The notes: a model not told the origin generated them from the letters alone. DNA of 64,000 bases from Vibrio hippocampi (GCF_921292975.1 NZ_CAKLCM010000001.1:372001-436000); one strand, 5' to 3'; positions 17,674-27,399 are shown, numbered from the stretch's first letter. Numbers and translations are program-made.

Positions 17674-17875
17674 GTAAGGAGTGAGATTCATTAGCCAAAT
17701 TAAATCTAAGGCGATCATTTGGCTATTGAAACCGTTAAATAAGTGTAAATACAATGCAGCTCGTGGATGAAGGGGCTTTTCTATCGCTTTGGCGGTTTGA
17801 GTTCTCAGTGACTGATGAATATCGTCAAGTTACTTGTTCTCCCTTCCCACATGCAGTCACGATAAGGAATGTGCT

Positions 17876-19087
17876 ATGACGATGGAAACAGCGGTTACGC
17901 GTGAATGGTTTGATGAGGTGATGGTGCCTTGTTACAACCCGATGGAGATAATTCCGGTAAAAGGTAGCGGCGCGAGAGTTTGGGATCAACAAGATAACGA
18001 ATACATTGATTTTGCTGGTGGTATTGCGGTGAGCTGTTTGGGTCATTGTCACCCAGTGATGGTGAATGCCATTACGGAGCAAGCCAATAAAATTTGGCAT
18101 CTGAGTAATGTTATGACCAATGAGCCAGCACTGCGACTAGCGAAAAAGCTAACCGAGCTGAGTTTCGCTGAGCGAGTCTTTTTTGCCAACTCAGGTGCGG
18201 AAGCGAATGAGGCCGCGCTCAAGCTTGCCCGTCGCTGGGCAACCGAGGTACACGGTCCAGAAAAGTCAGAGATTATTGCATTTAATCAAGGCTTCCACGG
18301 TCGTACCTTTTTCACAGTAACCGTCGGTGGACAGGCAAGTTATTCGGATGGTTTTGGTCCAAAGCCTGGTGACATCAAGCATATTCCTTACAACGATCTC
18401 GCAGCATTAGAAGCACAAATGTCTGATAAAACCTGCGCGATCATGATGGAACCATTACAAGGGGAAGGCGGTGTTGTATCGCCTGAGCCTGAGTTTGTAC
18501 AAGCAGTACGTGAACTGTGTGACAAATACAATGCGCTGCTGATCTTTGATGAGGTACAGACGGGTAATGGTCGTACGGGTGACTTTTATGCTTACCAAGG
18601 CTTGGGTGTGACCCCTGATATTCTTAGCACGGCTAAATCTTTAGGCGGTGGTTTCCCCATTGGCGCTATGCTAACAACCAAAGCTTTGGCAGATCACTTT
18701 AAAGTGGGAACACACGGTTCGACTTATGGCGGTAACCCATTGGCTTGTGCTGTGGCTGAAGCGGTGATTGACGAAGTGTCTAAGCCAGAAGTCTTAGCAG
18801 GCGTTGCTGAGCGTGAGGCATGGTTTAGAGAGGGTCTAGAGCAGATCAATCAAAAATATGGTGTGTTTCAAGAAATTCGCGGTAAAGGATTGTTGATTGG
18901 TGCCGCTCTCAACGAGGAATGGCAAGGACGTGCACGAGATGTGTTGGTCGCTGCCGGTAAACATGGTCTGTTGCTTTTGGTTGCAGGCGCTAACGTCGTT
19001 CGCTTTACTCCGTCCCTAGTGATTACTCAACAAGAGGTTGAAGAAGGTTTGACCAAACTCGATCAGGCTATCGCTAGCCTGGTATAA
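17876..19087 (+). CDS. argD: Acetylornithine/succinylornithine aminotransferase (ArgD/AstC)
   Basis: A 403-residue class III PLP-dependent aminotransferase. The PLP lysine lies in STAKSLGGG, the cofactor aspartate in LIFDEVQTG, and the phosphate-binding SGAEANEAA segment is present. It should interconvert N-acetylornithine or N-succinylornithine with the semialdehydes, serving both arginine synthesis and the AST degradation pathway. Because it is first in an operon with astA and astD, a catabolic AstC role is likely, though vibrios commonly use this one enzyme for both. The ATG at 17876 follows AAGGAA; an upstream start at 17834 lacks an RBS. Confidence 0.92.
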   Translation: MTMETAVTREWFDEVMVPCYNPMEIIPVKGSGARVWDQQDNEYIDFAGGIAVSCLGHCHPVMVNAITEQANKIWHLSNVMTNEPALRLAKKLTELSFAERVFFANSGAEANEAALKLARRWATEVHGPEKSEIIAFNQGFHGRTFFTVTVGGQASYSDGFGPKPGDIKHIPYNDLAALEAQMSDKTCAIMMEPLQGEGGVVSPEPEFVQAVRELCDKYNALLIFDEVQTGNGRTGDFYAYQGLGVTPDILSTAKSLGGGFPIGAMLTTKALADHFKVGTHGSTYGGNPLACAVAEAVIDEVSKPEVLAGVAEREAWFREGLEQINQKYGVFQEIRGKGLLIGAALNEEWQGRARDVLVAAGKHGLLLLVAGANVVRFTPSLVITQQEVEEGLTKLDQAIASLV

Positions 19088-19150
19088 AAAATTGACTGTG
19101 CTCTCTAGGTATTGGATGTACTAGAGAGCCTGCATCAGGAGGGATTATTG

Positions 19151-20170
19151 ATGCTGGTTATTCGTCCTATAACATCATCTGACTACGACGCTTTGAATAC
19201 GTGTGCGGTCGAGTCAGGACATGGATTTACTTCTCTGCCGGTTAACGAAGAACTGTTAACCAATCGAATCACCCATTCCGAATACAGTTTTGCTAAACCT
19301 GACGTCACTGAGCCAGGTGATGAGGGCTACCTTATGGTAGGCGTCGATAGTGAAACAGGAGAAGTTGCTGGTACCACTGGTATTGAAGCGGCGATTGGCT
19401 GGGATGTTCCTTTCTATTCTTATCACATTAGCACCGTGGTGCATTCCTCCCCTAAGCTTGGGGTCAATAATGTGGTGAAGTTGTTGACCTTTGGTAACAA
19501 TTACACGGGTTGCAGTGAGATCTGTACTCTGTTCCTTAGACCTCAATTTCGCCAAGGTTTAAATGGTCGCTTAATGTCTAAGAGCCGTTTTTTGATGATG
19601 GCAGAACACCCACACCGATTCTCTAAAACGGTGTTTGCAGAGATGCGCGGTGTGTCGGATGAACATGGCAATTCCCCCTTCTGGCAGTGGTTACAAGAGC
19701 ATTTCTTTTCTATTGATTTTACGCTTGCCGATTATCTTACTGGAATCGGCAAGAAAGGCTTTATTGCCGACTTGATGCCCAAACTGCCTATCTATATCAA
19801 CCTGCTGTCCAAAGAGGCACAAGCGGTGATTGGTAAGGTGCATGACAATACGGCACCCGCTTTAGCACTGTTAGAAAAAGAGGGCTTCACCTGTCGTAAT
19901 TACGTGGATATTTTTGATGCGGGTCCGACGGTGGAATGTGATGTGCGAAATATTAACGCCGTTCGGGATTCGTTTAAGGTTACCGTGAAGATCGCATCGC
20001 ACCAATCGAACAGTACCTACCTGATAGCCAATACCTCGTTTGAGGATTTCAGAGCCACAGCGGCAACGGCGTCAGTGGATAGAGAGACGGGAATCGCTCT
20101 GCTCTCGGCAGAGGTTGCTCAGGCGCTTAATGTCGCTGAGGGTGAAAGTGTCCGTTTGTTGGCTCAATAA
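19151..20170 (+). CDS. astA: AstA, arginine N-succinyltransferase
   Basis: A 339-residue enzyme of the AstA/AruFG family that transfers succinyl from succinyl-CoA to arginine, the first step of the arginine succinyltransferase pathway. The N terminus MLVIRPITSSDYDAL and the segments FLRPQFRQGLNGRLMSKSRFLMMAEHP are characteristic. The start at 19151 directly follows a strong AGGAGGGA; an in-frame start 39 bases earlier is not needed. It lies between argD/astC and astD, 16 bases from the latter, so it is co-transcribed. Confidence 0.94.
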   Translation: MLVIRPITSSDYDALNTCAVESGHGFTSLPVNEELLTNRITHSEYSFAKPDVTEPGDEGYLMVGVDSETGEVAGTTGIEAAIGWDVPFYSYHISTVVHSSPKLGVNNVVKLLTFGNNYTGCSEICTLFLRPQFRQGLNGRLMSKSRFLMMAEHPHRFSKTVFAEMRGVSDEHGNSPFWQWLQEHFFSIDFTLADYLTGIGKKGFIADLMPKLPIYINLLSKEAQAVIGKVHDNTAPALALLEKEGFTCRNYVDIFDAGPTVECDVRNINAVRDSFKVTVKIASHQSNSTYLIANTSFEDFRATAATASVDRETGIALLSAEVAQALNVAEGESVRLLAQ

Positions 20171-20186
20171 TAGATAGGAACGTTTT

Positions 20187-21644
20187 ATGACTCAATGGAT
20201 CGCAGGAGAGTGGTTAGAGGGCAAGGGCGAAGCGTTTACTTCTTTGACACCTTATAGTGAGGAAGTGATTTGGCAAGGCAATAGCGCCACTCAACCACAA
20301 GTAGAACAAGCGGTATCAGCAGCCCGTCAGGCGTTGATTGCATGGAAAAAGCGCCCTTTCAGCGAGCGTGAAGCTATTGTTGTTAACTTTGCTGAAAAGG
20401 TAAAGCAGCACAGCGAAGAGATCGCAATAGCTATTGCCAAAGAGACGGGTAAGCCTTTGTGGGAAACGCGTACTGAGGCCGCGGCGATGGCGGGTAAAAT
20501 TGCCATTTCTATTCGAGCCTATCATCAGAGGACCGGTGAATCACAGCGCGAAGCGGCAGGCAATCAAATCGTATTGCGCCACAAACCGTTGGGAGTCATG
20601 GCTGTTTTTGGTCCTTACAACTTTCCTGGTCATCTTCCTAACGGTCATATTGTGCCTGCTTTGCTAGCGGGCAATAGTGTGGTGTTCAAACCTTCAGAGC
20701 AGACTCCGTTAGTGGGTGAATTAGCGATGAAGCTTTGGGAGCAATCAGGCTTACCCAAAGGTGTCATTAACTTAGTTCAAGGTGGCAAAGAAACCGGTAT
20801 TGCTCTTGCTGCGGCTAAAGGTATTGATGGGGTGTTATTTACCGGTAGTGCTAATACGGGGCATCTACTTCATCAACAGTTTGCTGGTCAGCCAGATAAG
20901 ATGTTAGCGCTGGAAATGGGGGGCAATAACCCTCTGGTCGTCAGTGAAGACTATGGTGAACTGAATGCGGCGGTGTATACCGTTTTGCAATCGGCCTACA
21001 TTAGCGCGGGTCAGCGCTGCACCTGTGCTCGACGTCTGTATGTACCTGTTGGTGATAAAGGGGATGCCTTGGTCGCGGCGCTGAGTACGTCAGTTGCAAA
21101 GATTGCCGTTGATCAGCCCTTTGCTGACCCTGCACCGTTTATGGGACCTCAGATTTCGTCTCAAGCTGCCGATCATATTGTCCAAGTGCAGCAGGATTTA
21201 GTGGCATTAGGGGCGCATGCTTTAGTTCCCGCGATGCGTAAACACGCCGCTTTTGTGACTCCGGGGCTGATTGATGTCACCGCCGTCACAGAGCTACCTG
21301 ATGAAGAATACTTCGGTCCTTTGTTGCAATTGGTACGTTACCAAACCTTTGAACAAGCGGTAGAACTGGCTAATGATACGCGGTTTGGTTTATCAGCAGG
21401 GTTAATTTCTCAAGACGATGAACAGTGGCTGTACTTTGTCGACCATATCCGAGCTGGTATCGTCAATCGCAATCGACAGCTAACAGGGGCAAGTGGCGAT
21501 GCCCCCTTTGGTGGACCCGGTGCCTCTGGAAACCTCAGACCGAGTGCTTTTTACGCCGCTGACTATTGCGCGTACCCAATGGCGTCGATGGAAGGTGAAG
21601 CCACGGTATTACCAGAAACACTCAGCCCGGGAATCGAACTCTAA
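20187..21644 (+). CDS. astD: AstD, N-succinylglutamate 5-semialdehyde dehydrogenase
   Basis: A 485-residue aldehyde dehydrogenase. The general-base glutamate is in [11 protein letters not shown] and the catalytic cysteine in [11 protein letters not shown]; the NAD-binding segment [14 protein letters not shown] and the FTGS motif are present. It oxidises N-succinylglutamate semialdehyde to N-succinylglutamate, the fourth step of the AST pathway. astB and astE, needed for steps 2 and 5, are not in this window, so the pathway genes are split in this genome. Confidence 0.94.
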   Translation: MTQWIAGEWLEGKGEAFTSLTPYSEEVIWQGNSATQPQVEQAVSAARQALIAWKKRPFSEREAIVVNFAEKVKQHSEEIAIAIAKETGKPLWETRTEAAAMAGKIAISIRAYHQRTGESQREAAGNQIVLRHKPLGVMAVFGPYNFPGHLPNGHIVPALLAGNSVVFKPSEQTPLVGELAMKLWEQSGLPKGVINLVQGGKETGIALAAAKGIDGVLFTGSANTGHLLHQQFAGQPDKMLALEMGGNNPLVVSEDYGELNAAVYTVLQSAYISAGQRCTCARRLYVPVGDKGDALVAALSTSVAKIAVDQPFADPAPFMGPQISSQAADHIVQVQQDLVALGAHALVPAMRKHAAFVTPGLIDVTAVTELPDEEYFGPLLQLVRYQTFEQAVELANDTRFGLSAGLISQDDEQWLYFVDHIRAGIVNRNRQLTGASGDAPFGGPGASGNLRPSAFYAADYCAYPMASMEGEATVLPETLSPGIEL

Positions 21645-21684
21645 TGTAATCTATGAGATCTATTTTATCTATGTGAGGTGCGTC

Positions 21685-22476
21685 ATGGCAGTAGAACAAC
21701 TGTTTAATCTTTTGTGGCAAGACTATATCGCTCGTCTATGTCCATCCGCTCACCAAGTGCAGCAACTACTGCAAGAGGATGAGGCGTTAAACAATGATCA
21801 TATTGCCTTGCGTACCTTTAACCTTGCCCCTGTGGGGATAGAGACGCTGGCTAAGCCATTTATTGCCTTGGGCTATGAGGTAGTTGGTCACTATAGCTTT
21901 GCAGCTAAAAAGCTCGATGCTATCCATCTACAACATGCCGATCTCAGTTTGCCAAAAGTGTTTATTAGTGAACTAAAAGTTGAACAGTGTTCGGCGGAAT
22001 TACAGGACATTGTTCATCGTTTGGTGAAACAAATTGATCGTTCGACACTGCAATCGTCAGCCTTTTTGTTCGCTGGTCGTCTTTGGGATTTAAGCTTTAG
22101 CGATTATCAGCAACTAGCTCAAGAGAGCGAATACGCTGCTTGGCTTGCCGCACACGGTTATGGCGCGAATCATTTCACCGTTAACGTCAATCAACTGCAG
22201 CGCTTAACCAGTGTTGAGCAGGTTAACCAACGATTGGCAGAGTCAGGTTTTACCATTAATCAATCTGGCGGTGCTGTGAAAGGCAATCCCAAGGTAATGC
22301 TTGAGCAATCCTCGACCATGGCAGATATGGTAAGCGTTAGGTTTCAAGATGGAGAGCAGACGATTCCCGGCGGTTTCTACGAATTTGCCAAGCGCTATCC
22401 CACAGCGGAAGGACCGTTGTATCAAGGCTTTGTCACTGCGTCCGCGGACAAGATATTTGAAAGTACTCATCAGTAG
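21685..22476 (+). CDS. DUF1338 family protein, putative 2-oxoadipate dioxygenase/decarboxylase-like
   Basis: A 263-residue DUF1338 protein with a vicinal-oxygen-chelate-like fold. Candidate metal ligands are H in NDHIALRTF, H in GANHFTVNVN and E in GGFYEFAKRYP, the His-His-Glu pattern known for HglS, the iron-dependent 2-oxoadipate dioxygenase/decarboxylase of lysine catabolism. Whether this shorter protein uses the same substrate is not known. The ATG at 21685 follows TGAGGTG; a longer reading would overlap astD. It sits 40 bases after astD, suggesting co-expression with arginine catabolism. No membrane or signal segments. Confidence 0.8.
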   Translation: MAVEQLFNLLWQDYIARLCPSAHQVQQLLQEDEALNNDHIALRTFNLAPVGIETLAKPFIALGYEVVGHYSFAAKKLDAIHLQHADLSLPKVFISELKVEQCSAELQDIVHRLVKQIDRSTLQSSAFLFAGRLWDLSFSDYQQLAQESEYAAWLAAHGYGANHFTVNVNQLQRLTSVEQVNQRLAESGFTINQSGGAVKGNPKVMLEQSSTMADMVSVRFQDGEQTIPGGFYEFAKRYPTAEGPLYQGFVTASADKIFESTHQ

Positions 22477-22533
22477 TTGCAACAGAACGGTCGTTGCGAT
22501 AAACAGCGAAATACGACCCGTGATTGAATAAAA

Positions 22534-22566
22534 AAATCCCCAACCTTTCGGTTAGGGATTTTTTAT
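22534..22566. terminator. Bidirectional terminator between DUF1338 gene and crp
   Basis: AAATCCCCAACC / GGTTAGGGATTT forms a 12-bp stem with one mismatch and loop TTTC, flanked by A7 and T6 tracts, between convergent genes. Confidence 0.85.
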
Positions 22567-22593
22567 TACACGATAAATATACGCGATAAATGC

Positions 22594-23226
22594 TTAGCGA
22601 GTACCGTACACTACGATGGTTTTACCATGCGCAGAAATCAGGTTTTGCTCTTCTAGCATCTTCAGGATACGACCAACGGTCTCACGAGAACAACCCACAA
22701 TCTGACCAATCTCTTGGCGAGTGATCTTGATTTGCATGCCGTCTGGGTGAGTCATCGCATCCGGTTGTTTAGCCAGGTTCAATAGCGTTTGTGCAATGCG
22801 ACCCGTTACGTCTAGGAATGCTAGGTCACCAACTTTTTGGCTGGTAACTTGAAGACGACTTGCCATCTGTGCAGATAGACGCATTAGAATGTCAGGGTTA
22901 ACTTGGATTAGCTGGCGGAATTTCTTGAATGAAATTTCAGCGACTTCACAAGGTGATTTTGCACGAACCCAGGCAGTACGCTCTTGGTCTTCTTCAAATA
23001 GACCAAGTTCACCGATGAAGTCACCTTGGTTAAGGTAAGACAAGATCATCTCTTTGCCTTCTTCATCTTTAATAAGTACCGCAACAGAACCTTTTACGAT
23101 GTAGTAAAGCGTTTCTGCTTTTTCGCCCGCGTGAATAAGCGTGCTTTTTGAAGGGTACTTATGAATATGACAGTGTGATAGGAACCACTCTAACGTTGGA
23201 TCGGTTTGAGGTTTACCTAGAACCAT
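22594..23226 (-). CDS. crp: CRP, cAMP receptor protein
   Basis: A 210-residue global regulator. The N-terminal cAMP-binding domain includes [12 protein letters not shown] and the phosphate-contacting R in ERTAWVRAK; the C-helix follows and the helix-turn-helix is [20 protein letters not shown] (about residues 169-188), with the DNA-contacting R-E-R residues intact. Length is identical to E. coli CRP. In vibrios it controls competence, chitin use and carbon metabolism. It is monocistronic and convergent with the DUF1338 gene; a CRP-like site lies about 190 bases upstream, consistent with autoregulation. Confidence 0.98.
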   Translation of the reverse strand: MVLGKPQTDPTLEWFLSHCHIHKYPSKSTLIHAGEKAETLYYIVKGSVAVLIKDEEGKEMILSYLNQGDFIGELGLFEEDQERTAWVRAKSPCEVAEISFKKFRQLIQVNPDILMRLSAQMASRLQVTSQKVGDLAFLDVTGRIAQTLLNLAKQPDAMTHPDGMQIKITRQEIGQIVGCSRETVGRILKMLEEQNLISAHGKTIVVYGTR

Positions 23227-23416
23227 ATATCTCTCTTCCTCTGCGGGTTAGCTTGCTGCTTTCCATATTGTTAGCAAGGACACAATAATGCCTACTAGCA
23301 TAAAAGCATGGTGAAGTCAGCGCAAGCCGACTTCTTTATTGATAAGAATAGTAGCGCTTTTTTAGTCTGATTTCTTGATTTTAATCGTATCAAATCCACA
23401 TTTTTCTATACAAAAA

Positions 23417-23432
23417 TGTGCTTATGATCACG
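23417..23432. promoter_or_regulatory. Candidate CRP site upstream of crp
   Basis: TGTGCTTATGATCACG keeps the TGTG-N8-TCAC core with correct spacing. It lies in the 252-base gap upstream of crp, about 190 bases from the start codon. Autoregulation of crp is known in E. coli; here it is inferred from position. Confidence 0.45.
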
Positions 23433-23478
23433 GTATAAAAAAACACCATGTCCACTCAGGCATTTTACCTGAGAAGCC

Positions 23479-24348
23479 CTAGCCAATTTTACCGGTTTCG
23501 ATAAGTTGTTGGAGGATGGGGCGAACAATTAATTCCATTGCGAAGCTCATTTTTCCACCAGGAACAACAATGGTGTTATGACGTGACATAAACGACCCCT
23601 CTATCATGGCGAGTAGGTACGGGAAGTCAACATTCTTAATGCCCCTGAGGCGAATAACCACAAAACTTTCATCCAGACTTGGAATGCCCTTGGCATTTAA
23701 CGGGTTGGAAGTATCAACGGTTGGCACTCTTTGGAAGTTGATATGGGTGCGAGAAAACTGTGGCGTGATGTAGCTGAGATAATCATCCATCGAACGCACA
23801 ATTGAGTCAGTCACCGCTTCTCTTGAATGTCCACGGTCTCGCGTGTCTCGGACAAACTTCTGAATCCACTCTAAGTTGACAATCGGCACCATGCCGATGA
23901 GCAAATCGACATGCTTTGCTGCATTGACCTCGCCGTCAACAACCCCACCGTGAAGCCCTTCATAAAAAAGAACATCTGAGCCTTGCAGTAGATCTTGCCA
24001 TGGCGTAAAGGTGCCGGGCATCTGATTGTAAGGAACTGCCTCATCAAAAGAATGCAGGTAACGGCGATATTGACCTGTACCATCTTCACCATAGGTTTTG
24101 AAGAATTGCTCCAAACCTGGGAAATCATTGGCTTGCGGACCAAAGTAACTGATGTGTTTGCCTTGTTCTTTAGCTTTACGTATCTCGACATCCATTTCTG
24201 GGCGGGTGTAGCGATGAAAACTATCTCCTTCTACAAATGCCGCTTTGACGTTCATCATATTAAACATTTTTCTGAACGCTTCTGATGATGTTGTTGTCCC
24301 CGCGCCAGATGAGCCGGTGACAGCAATGATAGGATGTTTTGCAGACAT
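23479..24348 (-). CDS. prkB: PrkB, phosphoribulokinase-like P-loop kinase
   Basis: A 289-residue member of the PrkB branch of the phosphoribulokinase/uridine kinase family. The P-loop reads GSSGAGTTTSS at residues 12-22, with the PrkB-type GTT where most kinases have GKS/T. The segments VEGDSFHRYTRPEMD and FYEGLHGG resemble substrate-binding parts of phosphoribulokinase, but no RuBisCO or Calvin cycle exists in such organisms and the true substrate is unknown. It lies downstream of yheT and yheU on the same strand, and next to crp, as in enterobacteria and V. cholerae. Confidence 0.9.
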   Translation of the reverse strand: MSAKHPIIAVTGSSGAGTTTSSEAFRKMFNMMNVKAAFVEGDSFHRYTRPEMDVEIRKAKEQGKHISYFGPQANDFPGLEQFFKTYGEDGTGQYRRYLHSFDEAVPYNQMPGTFTPWQDLLQGSDVLFYEGLHGGVVDGEVNAAKHVDLLIGMVPIVNLEWIQKFVRDTRDRGHSREAVTDSIVRSMDDYLSYITPQFSRTHINFQRVPTVDTSNPLNAKGIPSLDESFVVIRLRGIKNVDFPYLLAMIEGSFMSRHNTIVVPGGKMSFAMELIVRPILQQLIETGKIG

Positions 24349-24409
24349 AACACTTCCTGTGTTGGAACTAAACGATAGTCTCGATTAGATTCAATAGTGG
24401 GTTGAGGGT

Positions 24410-24628
24410 TCAATAATTCAGCGAACGACTCGATTTAATATCAAAGGTCTCATGGAGTTCCGAGTAGACGATGACCGCGTCGCCGTTGCTTAACTGCTGT
24501 TTTACGGATGTGATTTTTTGTTCTAGCGAGCTTTCTATTTCTCCGTAATCCGTCCCTTCTCTCAATACAAACTCTTTGAGCAGGTTATCCAATGTATCAG
24601 GATTAATCTCTTGCCAAGGGATGATCAT
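24410..24628 (-). CDS. yheU: YheU, UPF0270 family small protein
   Basis: A 72-residue protein of unknown function. [29 protein letters not shown] is the family-standard start; a longer frame from 24688 would translate part of a 16-base tandem repeat and is unlikely. It is acidic, helical, without membrane segments. It lies between yheT and prkB, the conserved order, 62 bases before prkB. The stop is followed closely by the prkB leader. Confidence 0.9.
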   Translation of the reverse strand: MIIPWQEINPDTLDNLLKEFVLREGTDYGEIESSLEQKITSVKQQLSNGDAVIVYSELHETFDIKSSRSLNY

Positions 24629-24930
24629 CTTGTTTCTCTTTATGTTTTGACAGCCAATGGTTTTAACTGCAAATGGTTTTGACAGCAAATGGCTATGACA
24701 ATGAATTGTTATAACAGCGAATCAGTATTATCGCGACTCGCTATTCAAGCTAACGTTGCTGTTGTTGTCGTTAAGAAACCCAATTATATACCGAATCGCC
24801 AGCAAAGGCAGAGGAGGTATTGGAAAGGATTCTAGCAACTTGCAAGTGACCGTTAAAATTGAGTCGAAGAAGCAGTATAGAACATACGGCTCAATCTGCC
24901 TTGTTATGCGGCACTGGTCTAAGGTCTCCG
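24629..24930. other. Long spacer between yheT and yheU
   Basis: A 302-base gap inside an otherwise tight same-strand group. The yheU-proximal end is a 16-bp tandem repeat (24645-24724). The rest is ordinary AT-rich sequence; short open frames on either strand here have no RBS or recognisable product, so I see no gene. Confidence 0.6.
24645..24724. repeat. 16-bp tandem repeat upstream of yheU, five units
   Basis: Five consecutive 16-base units (24645, 24661, 24677, 24693, 24709) based on TTTTGACAGCAAATGG. The first and third differ at one base; the fourth and fifth are more diverged but keep the GACA/AACA-N-G-AAT pattern. The array ends 17 bases before the yheU start, so it would lie in the promoter or the untranslated leader. 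Confidence 0.85.
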
Positions 24931-25899
24931 CTAAGTAAAACTTTGATGCCATTCAGGCAGTATCTGCTCCAACCAAAATTGAGGCTGCTTAAGGCTGCCA
25001 GTAACAAATCCCACATGTCCACCATGTTGCTGTAGGCAGTAGTGAATATTTTCAGGCAGTGGTTGTTTTGGGATCACGGCGTCCGTCATAAAGGGATCGT
25101 CCTTAGCATGGATAATCTGGGTCGGGATCGTGATCTCAGATAGGCGAGCGAGACCAGAACATTGCTGATAATAGTCATTTGCGTTGCGAAAGCCATGCAG
25201 TGGCGCGGTAATCAGATCATCAAACTGGTACAGTTTACGCGTGCTGTTGATCTTTTCCGGAGTCAGTCCCAGTTCATTATTGAGCAGCGTGATTTTTTTC
25301 AAACTGTTTTTCTTCATCGAGGTGAGCAGATAGTTACGATAAACTTTGGAAAACCCCTGTTCAATTCTCTGTGAGCACGCCGCTAAGTCAAGCGGTGCTG
25401 ACACCACACTGGCTGCTGTTAACTTGGTGTCATCTTGATAGTGAGCAAGATAATTCACCAGCATATTGCCCCCCAAACTGATGCCGACTGCCACCTTGTT
25501 ACTGTTTGGATAGCGCTCGTCCAGCATCGTCAGAAAGTGTCTTGCATCGCCAATTTCGCCCGAATGATAACTGCGAGCTAAGCGATTCGGTGTTGGACCA
25601 CAGCCTCGAAAATGCATCATGACCGATAGCCATCCTTGTTGCGCGAAAGCATGCATCAAGCCATTAGCGTAGGGGCTAGAAAAACTCCCCTCAAGTCCAT
25701 GAAACAGCACAAAAATAGGCTTGTTAAGCTCGTTGTTAGGTTGTTCACTCCAAGCCAGTTCCACAAAATCACCGTCGGGGGTTTCCAATGTTTCCCAGTG
25801 AGGTGTAAACAGGGGCCGACGACGAACGATGCGCGGAAGCAGGGTTTGTAGGTGAGGGTTGCGAAGCCCTTTTGCTGCGATAAAGCTGGGTTTTGTCAT
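24931..25899 (-). CDS. yheT: YheT, alpha/beta hydrolase
   Basis: A 322-residue member of the AB-hydrolase 4 (YheT/ABHD1-like) family. The oxyanion/HG segment is VLFHGLEGS, the nucleophile elbow is GISLGGN, and a late Asp/His pair (AKDDPFM; QHGGHVGF) completes a plausible Ser-Asp-His triad. Cytoplasmic; substrate unknown, with esterase activity known for relatives. Its start overlaps the stop of the upstream MocR gene by 4 bases, so the two are coupled. Confidence 0.9.
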   Translation of the reverse strand: MTKPSFIAAKGLRNPHLQTLLPRIVRRRPLFTPHWETLETPDGDFVELAWSEQPNNELNKPIFVLFHGLEGSFSSPYANGLMHAFAQQGWLSVMMHFRGCGPTPNRLARSYHSGEIGDARHFLTMLDERYPNSNKVAVGISLGGNMLVNYLAHYQDDTKLTAASVVSAPLDLAACSQRIEQGFSKVYRNYLLTSMKKNSLKKITLLNNELGLTPEKINSTRKLYQFDDLITAPLHGFRNANDYYQQCSGLARLSEITIPTQIIHAKDDPFMTDAVIPKQPLPENIHYCLQQHGGHVGFVTGSLKQPQFWLEQILPEWHQSFT

Positions 25900-27284
25900 A
25901 GTGTAAACTCGCCTGTCGGTGTGTGATTTAACAGTGTGACTAGGGTGTCTAGCCCGCGACGCATCTGTTCAATGCTTTGTGGAGAACTGAGTGACAAGCG
26001 AATCGCTGGTGTCACAGCATTGCCCGGTAGTGCAAAGAGTTCACTGCTTTTCACGTTGATTTTGTTCATAGTGGCTTGGGCAATAAAATCGCTCAATCGC
26101 CAGTGTTGAGGCAGCGTTAACCATAGATGAAAGCCGCCTTGCTGGACGGTGAATTCGAACCCTTTGAGTTTTTGTACTGCAATTTCTATTCTAGCGTTCA
26201 TTTCTTGTTTGATGATCTGCAAACTTTTGTCTGCATCACCTTTGGAAAGCATCTCGCAGGTCAAGGATGTCAGTAACGGACTGACCATCCAGCAATGATT
26301 TTGTAGGGTGCTCGTTAATTGTGGATACAATCTCTCGGGGGCATGGATAAAGCCTACCCTTAAACCCGGAGCCAAAAACTTAGAGAAAGCCCCAATATAC
26401 AGCACGGACTCTGGCGCTAGGTTAACCATGGGCTCGGGGGCATTGTCTAGCAATAGGCTATTGATATCATCTTCAATCACGTAGACGTCGTATCTCTTGC
26501 AGATGTCGAGGATCTCTCGCCTGCGCTGTATTGGCATCACTGCGGTGGTGGGGTTTTGTAAGGTTGGAATGAGATAGATCAATCGAGGTGAATAACGTTT
26601 GCAGCACAACTCTAACGATTCGGGTAAGACACCATACTTATCCATCTCAACCCCTTTTAGGGTGAGTTGGTTTTGCTTCGCCACATTGATGATCCCTGGA
26701 TAGGTGTATTGCTCAACGAGGATCGTGTCTCCCGCGCGACTAAAGGTATCCAAGATCAGTTGGATGGCGTGCTGGGCACCTGAGCTAAACAACATGGATT
26801 GCGGATTGAGATGGATCTGCTGCGCCCTCATCCAATTACATACCACCCCTTTGTGACTCTCGATGCCGGTTGGGGATTGATAGAGCATGATTTGATTGAG
26901 GTGTTGTGGTGAGGTGGCGATGCGTTGCATCGCGGATTGCAACATATCGCTGCGATCAAACCGTGGTGGAATATTGTATCCCAAATGGCACTCTAATTCG
27001 TCACTGGGATCTTGTTCAAATGCCCAACTCGGCTTGTTGTGATCAACAACAAAGGTGCCAGCACCCACTCGGGCTTCTATGTGTCCGCGGCGCTCCAATT
27101 CAGCGTAGGCTCTTGTGATGGTCCCCACGGTGACCTCAAGCCGATCCGCAAGCCAGCGATGGGTGGGTAACTTGCTGTTGCTTAGCAAGGTTCCGTTGTC
27201 GATCCTCGCACCAATTTGATCGGCGATCTGTTTGTAGATCGGCACACTACCGTGTCGGTTAAGTTCCATTTCTTCAATTGTCAT
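25896..27284 (-). CDS. MocR/PdxR-type transcription regulator (GntR HTH plus aminotransferase domain)
   Basis: A 462-residue fusion. Residues 10-75 are a GntR winged helix (IYKQIADQIGARIDNG; LAVTVGTITRAYAELERRGHIEARVGAGTFV region); the rest is a fold-type I aminotransferase domain that binds PLP, with the Schiff-base lysine in GAFSKFLAPGLRVGF. Such proteins sense PLP or amino compounds and usually control a neighbouring gene. Here a LysE-type exporter is divergent 115 bases away, and an inverted repeat ATTGTA-CCCA-TACAAT lies just before that gene, so exporter control is likely. The gene overlaps yheT, which breaks the ancestral order. Confidence 0.9.
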   Translation of the reverse strand: MTIEEMELNRHGSVPIYKQIADQIGARIDNGTLLSNSKLPTHRWLADRLEVTVGTITRAYAELERRGHIEARVGAGTFVVDHNKPSWAFEQDPSDELECHLGYNIPPRFDRSDMLQSAMQRIATSPQHLNQIMLYQSPTGIESHKGVVCNWMRAQQIHLNPQSMLFSSGAQHAIQLILDTFSRAGDTILVEQYTYPGIINVAKQNQLTLKGVEMDKYGVLPESLELCCKRYSPRLIYLIPTLQNPTTAVMPIQRRREILDICKRYDVYVIEDDINSLLLDNAPEPMVNLAPESVLYIGAFSKFLAPGLRVGFIHAPERLYPQLTSTLQNHCWMVSPLLTSLTCEMLSKGDADKSLQIIKQEMNARIEIAVQKLKGFEFTVQQGGFHLWLTLPQHWRLSDFIAQATMNKINVKSSELFALPGNAVTPAIRLSLSSPQSIEQMRRGLDTLVTLLNHTPTGEFTL

Positions 27285-27372
27285 GGTGACAATAAACCTT
27301 TTGCATCAATTCAATCCCATTGTTATGGTTATTTTGTCGACAAAAAGCGTATTTTTCAACCTTTATCTTTAA

Positions 27373-27388
27373 ATTGTACCCATACAAT
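27373..27388. promoter_or_regulatory. Candidate GntR/MocR operator
   Basis: Perfect 6-bp inverted repeat ATTGTA / TACAAT around CCCA, in the 115-base divergent region and 11 bases before the exporter start. It contains the GT-N-AC arrangement common to GntR-family operators. Confidence 0.5.
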
Positions 27389-27399
27389 AAGGGGCGAAC

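Larger units (their letters stand above)
17496..17875. promoter_or_regulatory. Control region before the argD-astA-astD operon
   Basis: A 380-base AT-rich gap without a credible gene. It holds a candidate CRP site at its start (17498-17513), candidate ArgR boxes (17635-17673), and a further GATTCATTAG half-site near 17687. The length and the sites fit a regulated catabolic operon. I did not find a clear sigma-54 promoter. Confidence 0.6.

Noticed and set aside
23456..23474. Terminator for prkB
   Set aside because: CTCAGG/CCTGAG hairpin exists just after the stop, but the T tract on the minus strand is about 13 bases further, so it is not a convincing terminator.
24728..24952. A 74-codon frame in the yheT-yheU spacer
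   Set aside because: It starts inside yheT, has no RBS and no family resemblance.
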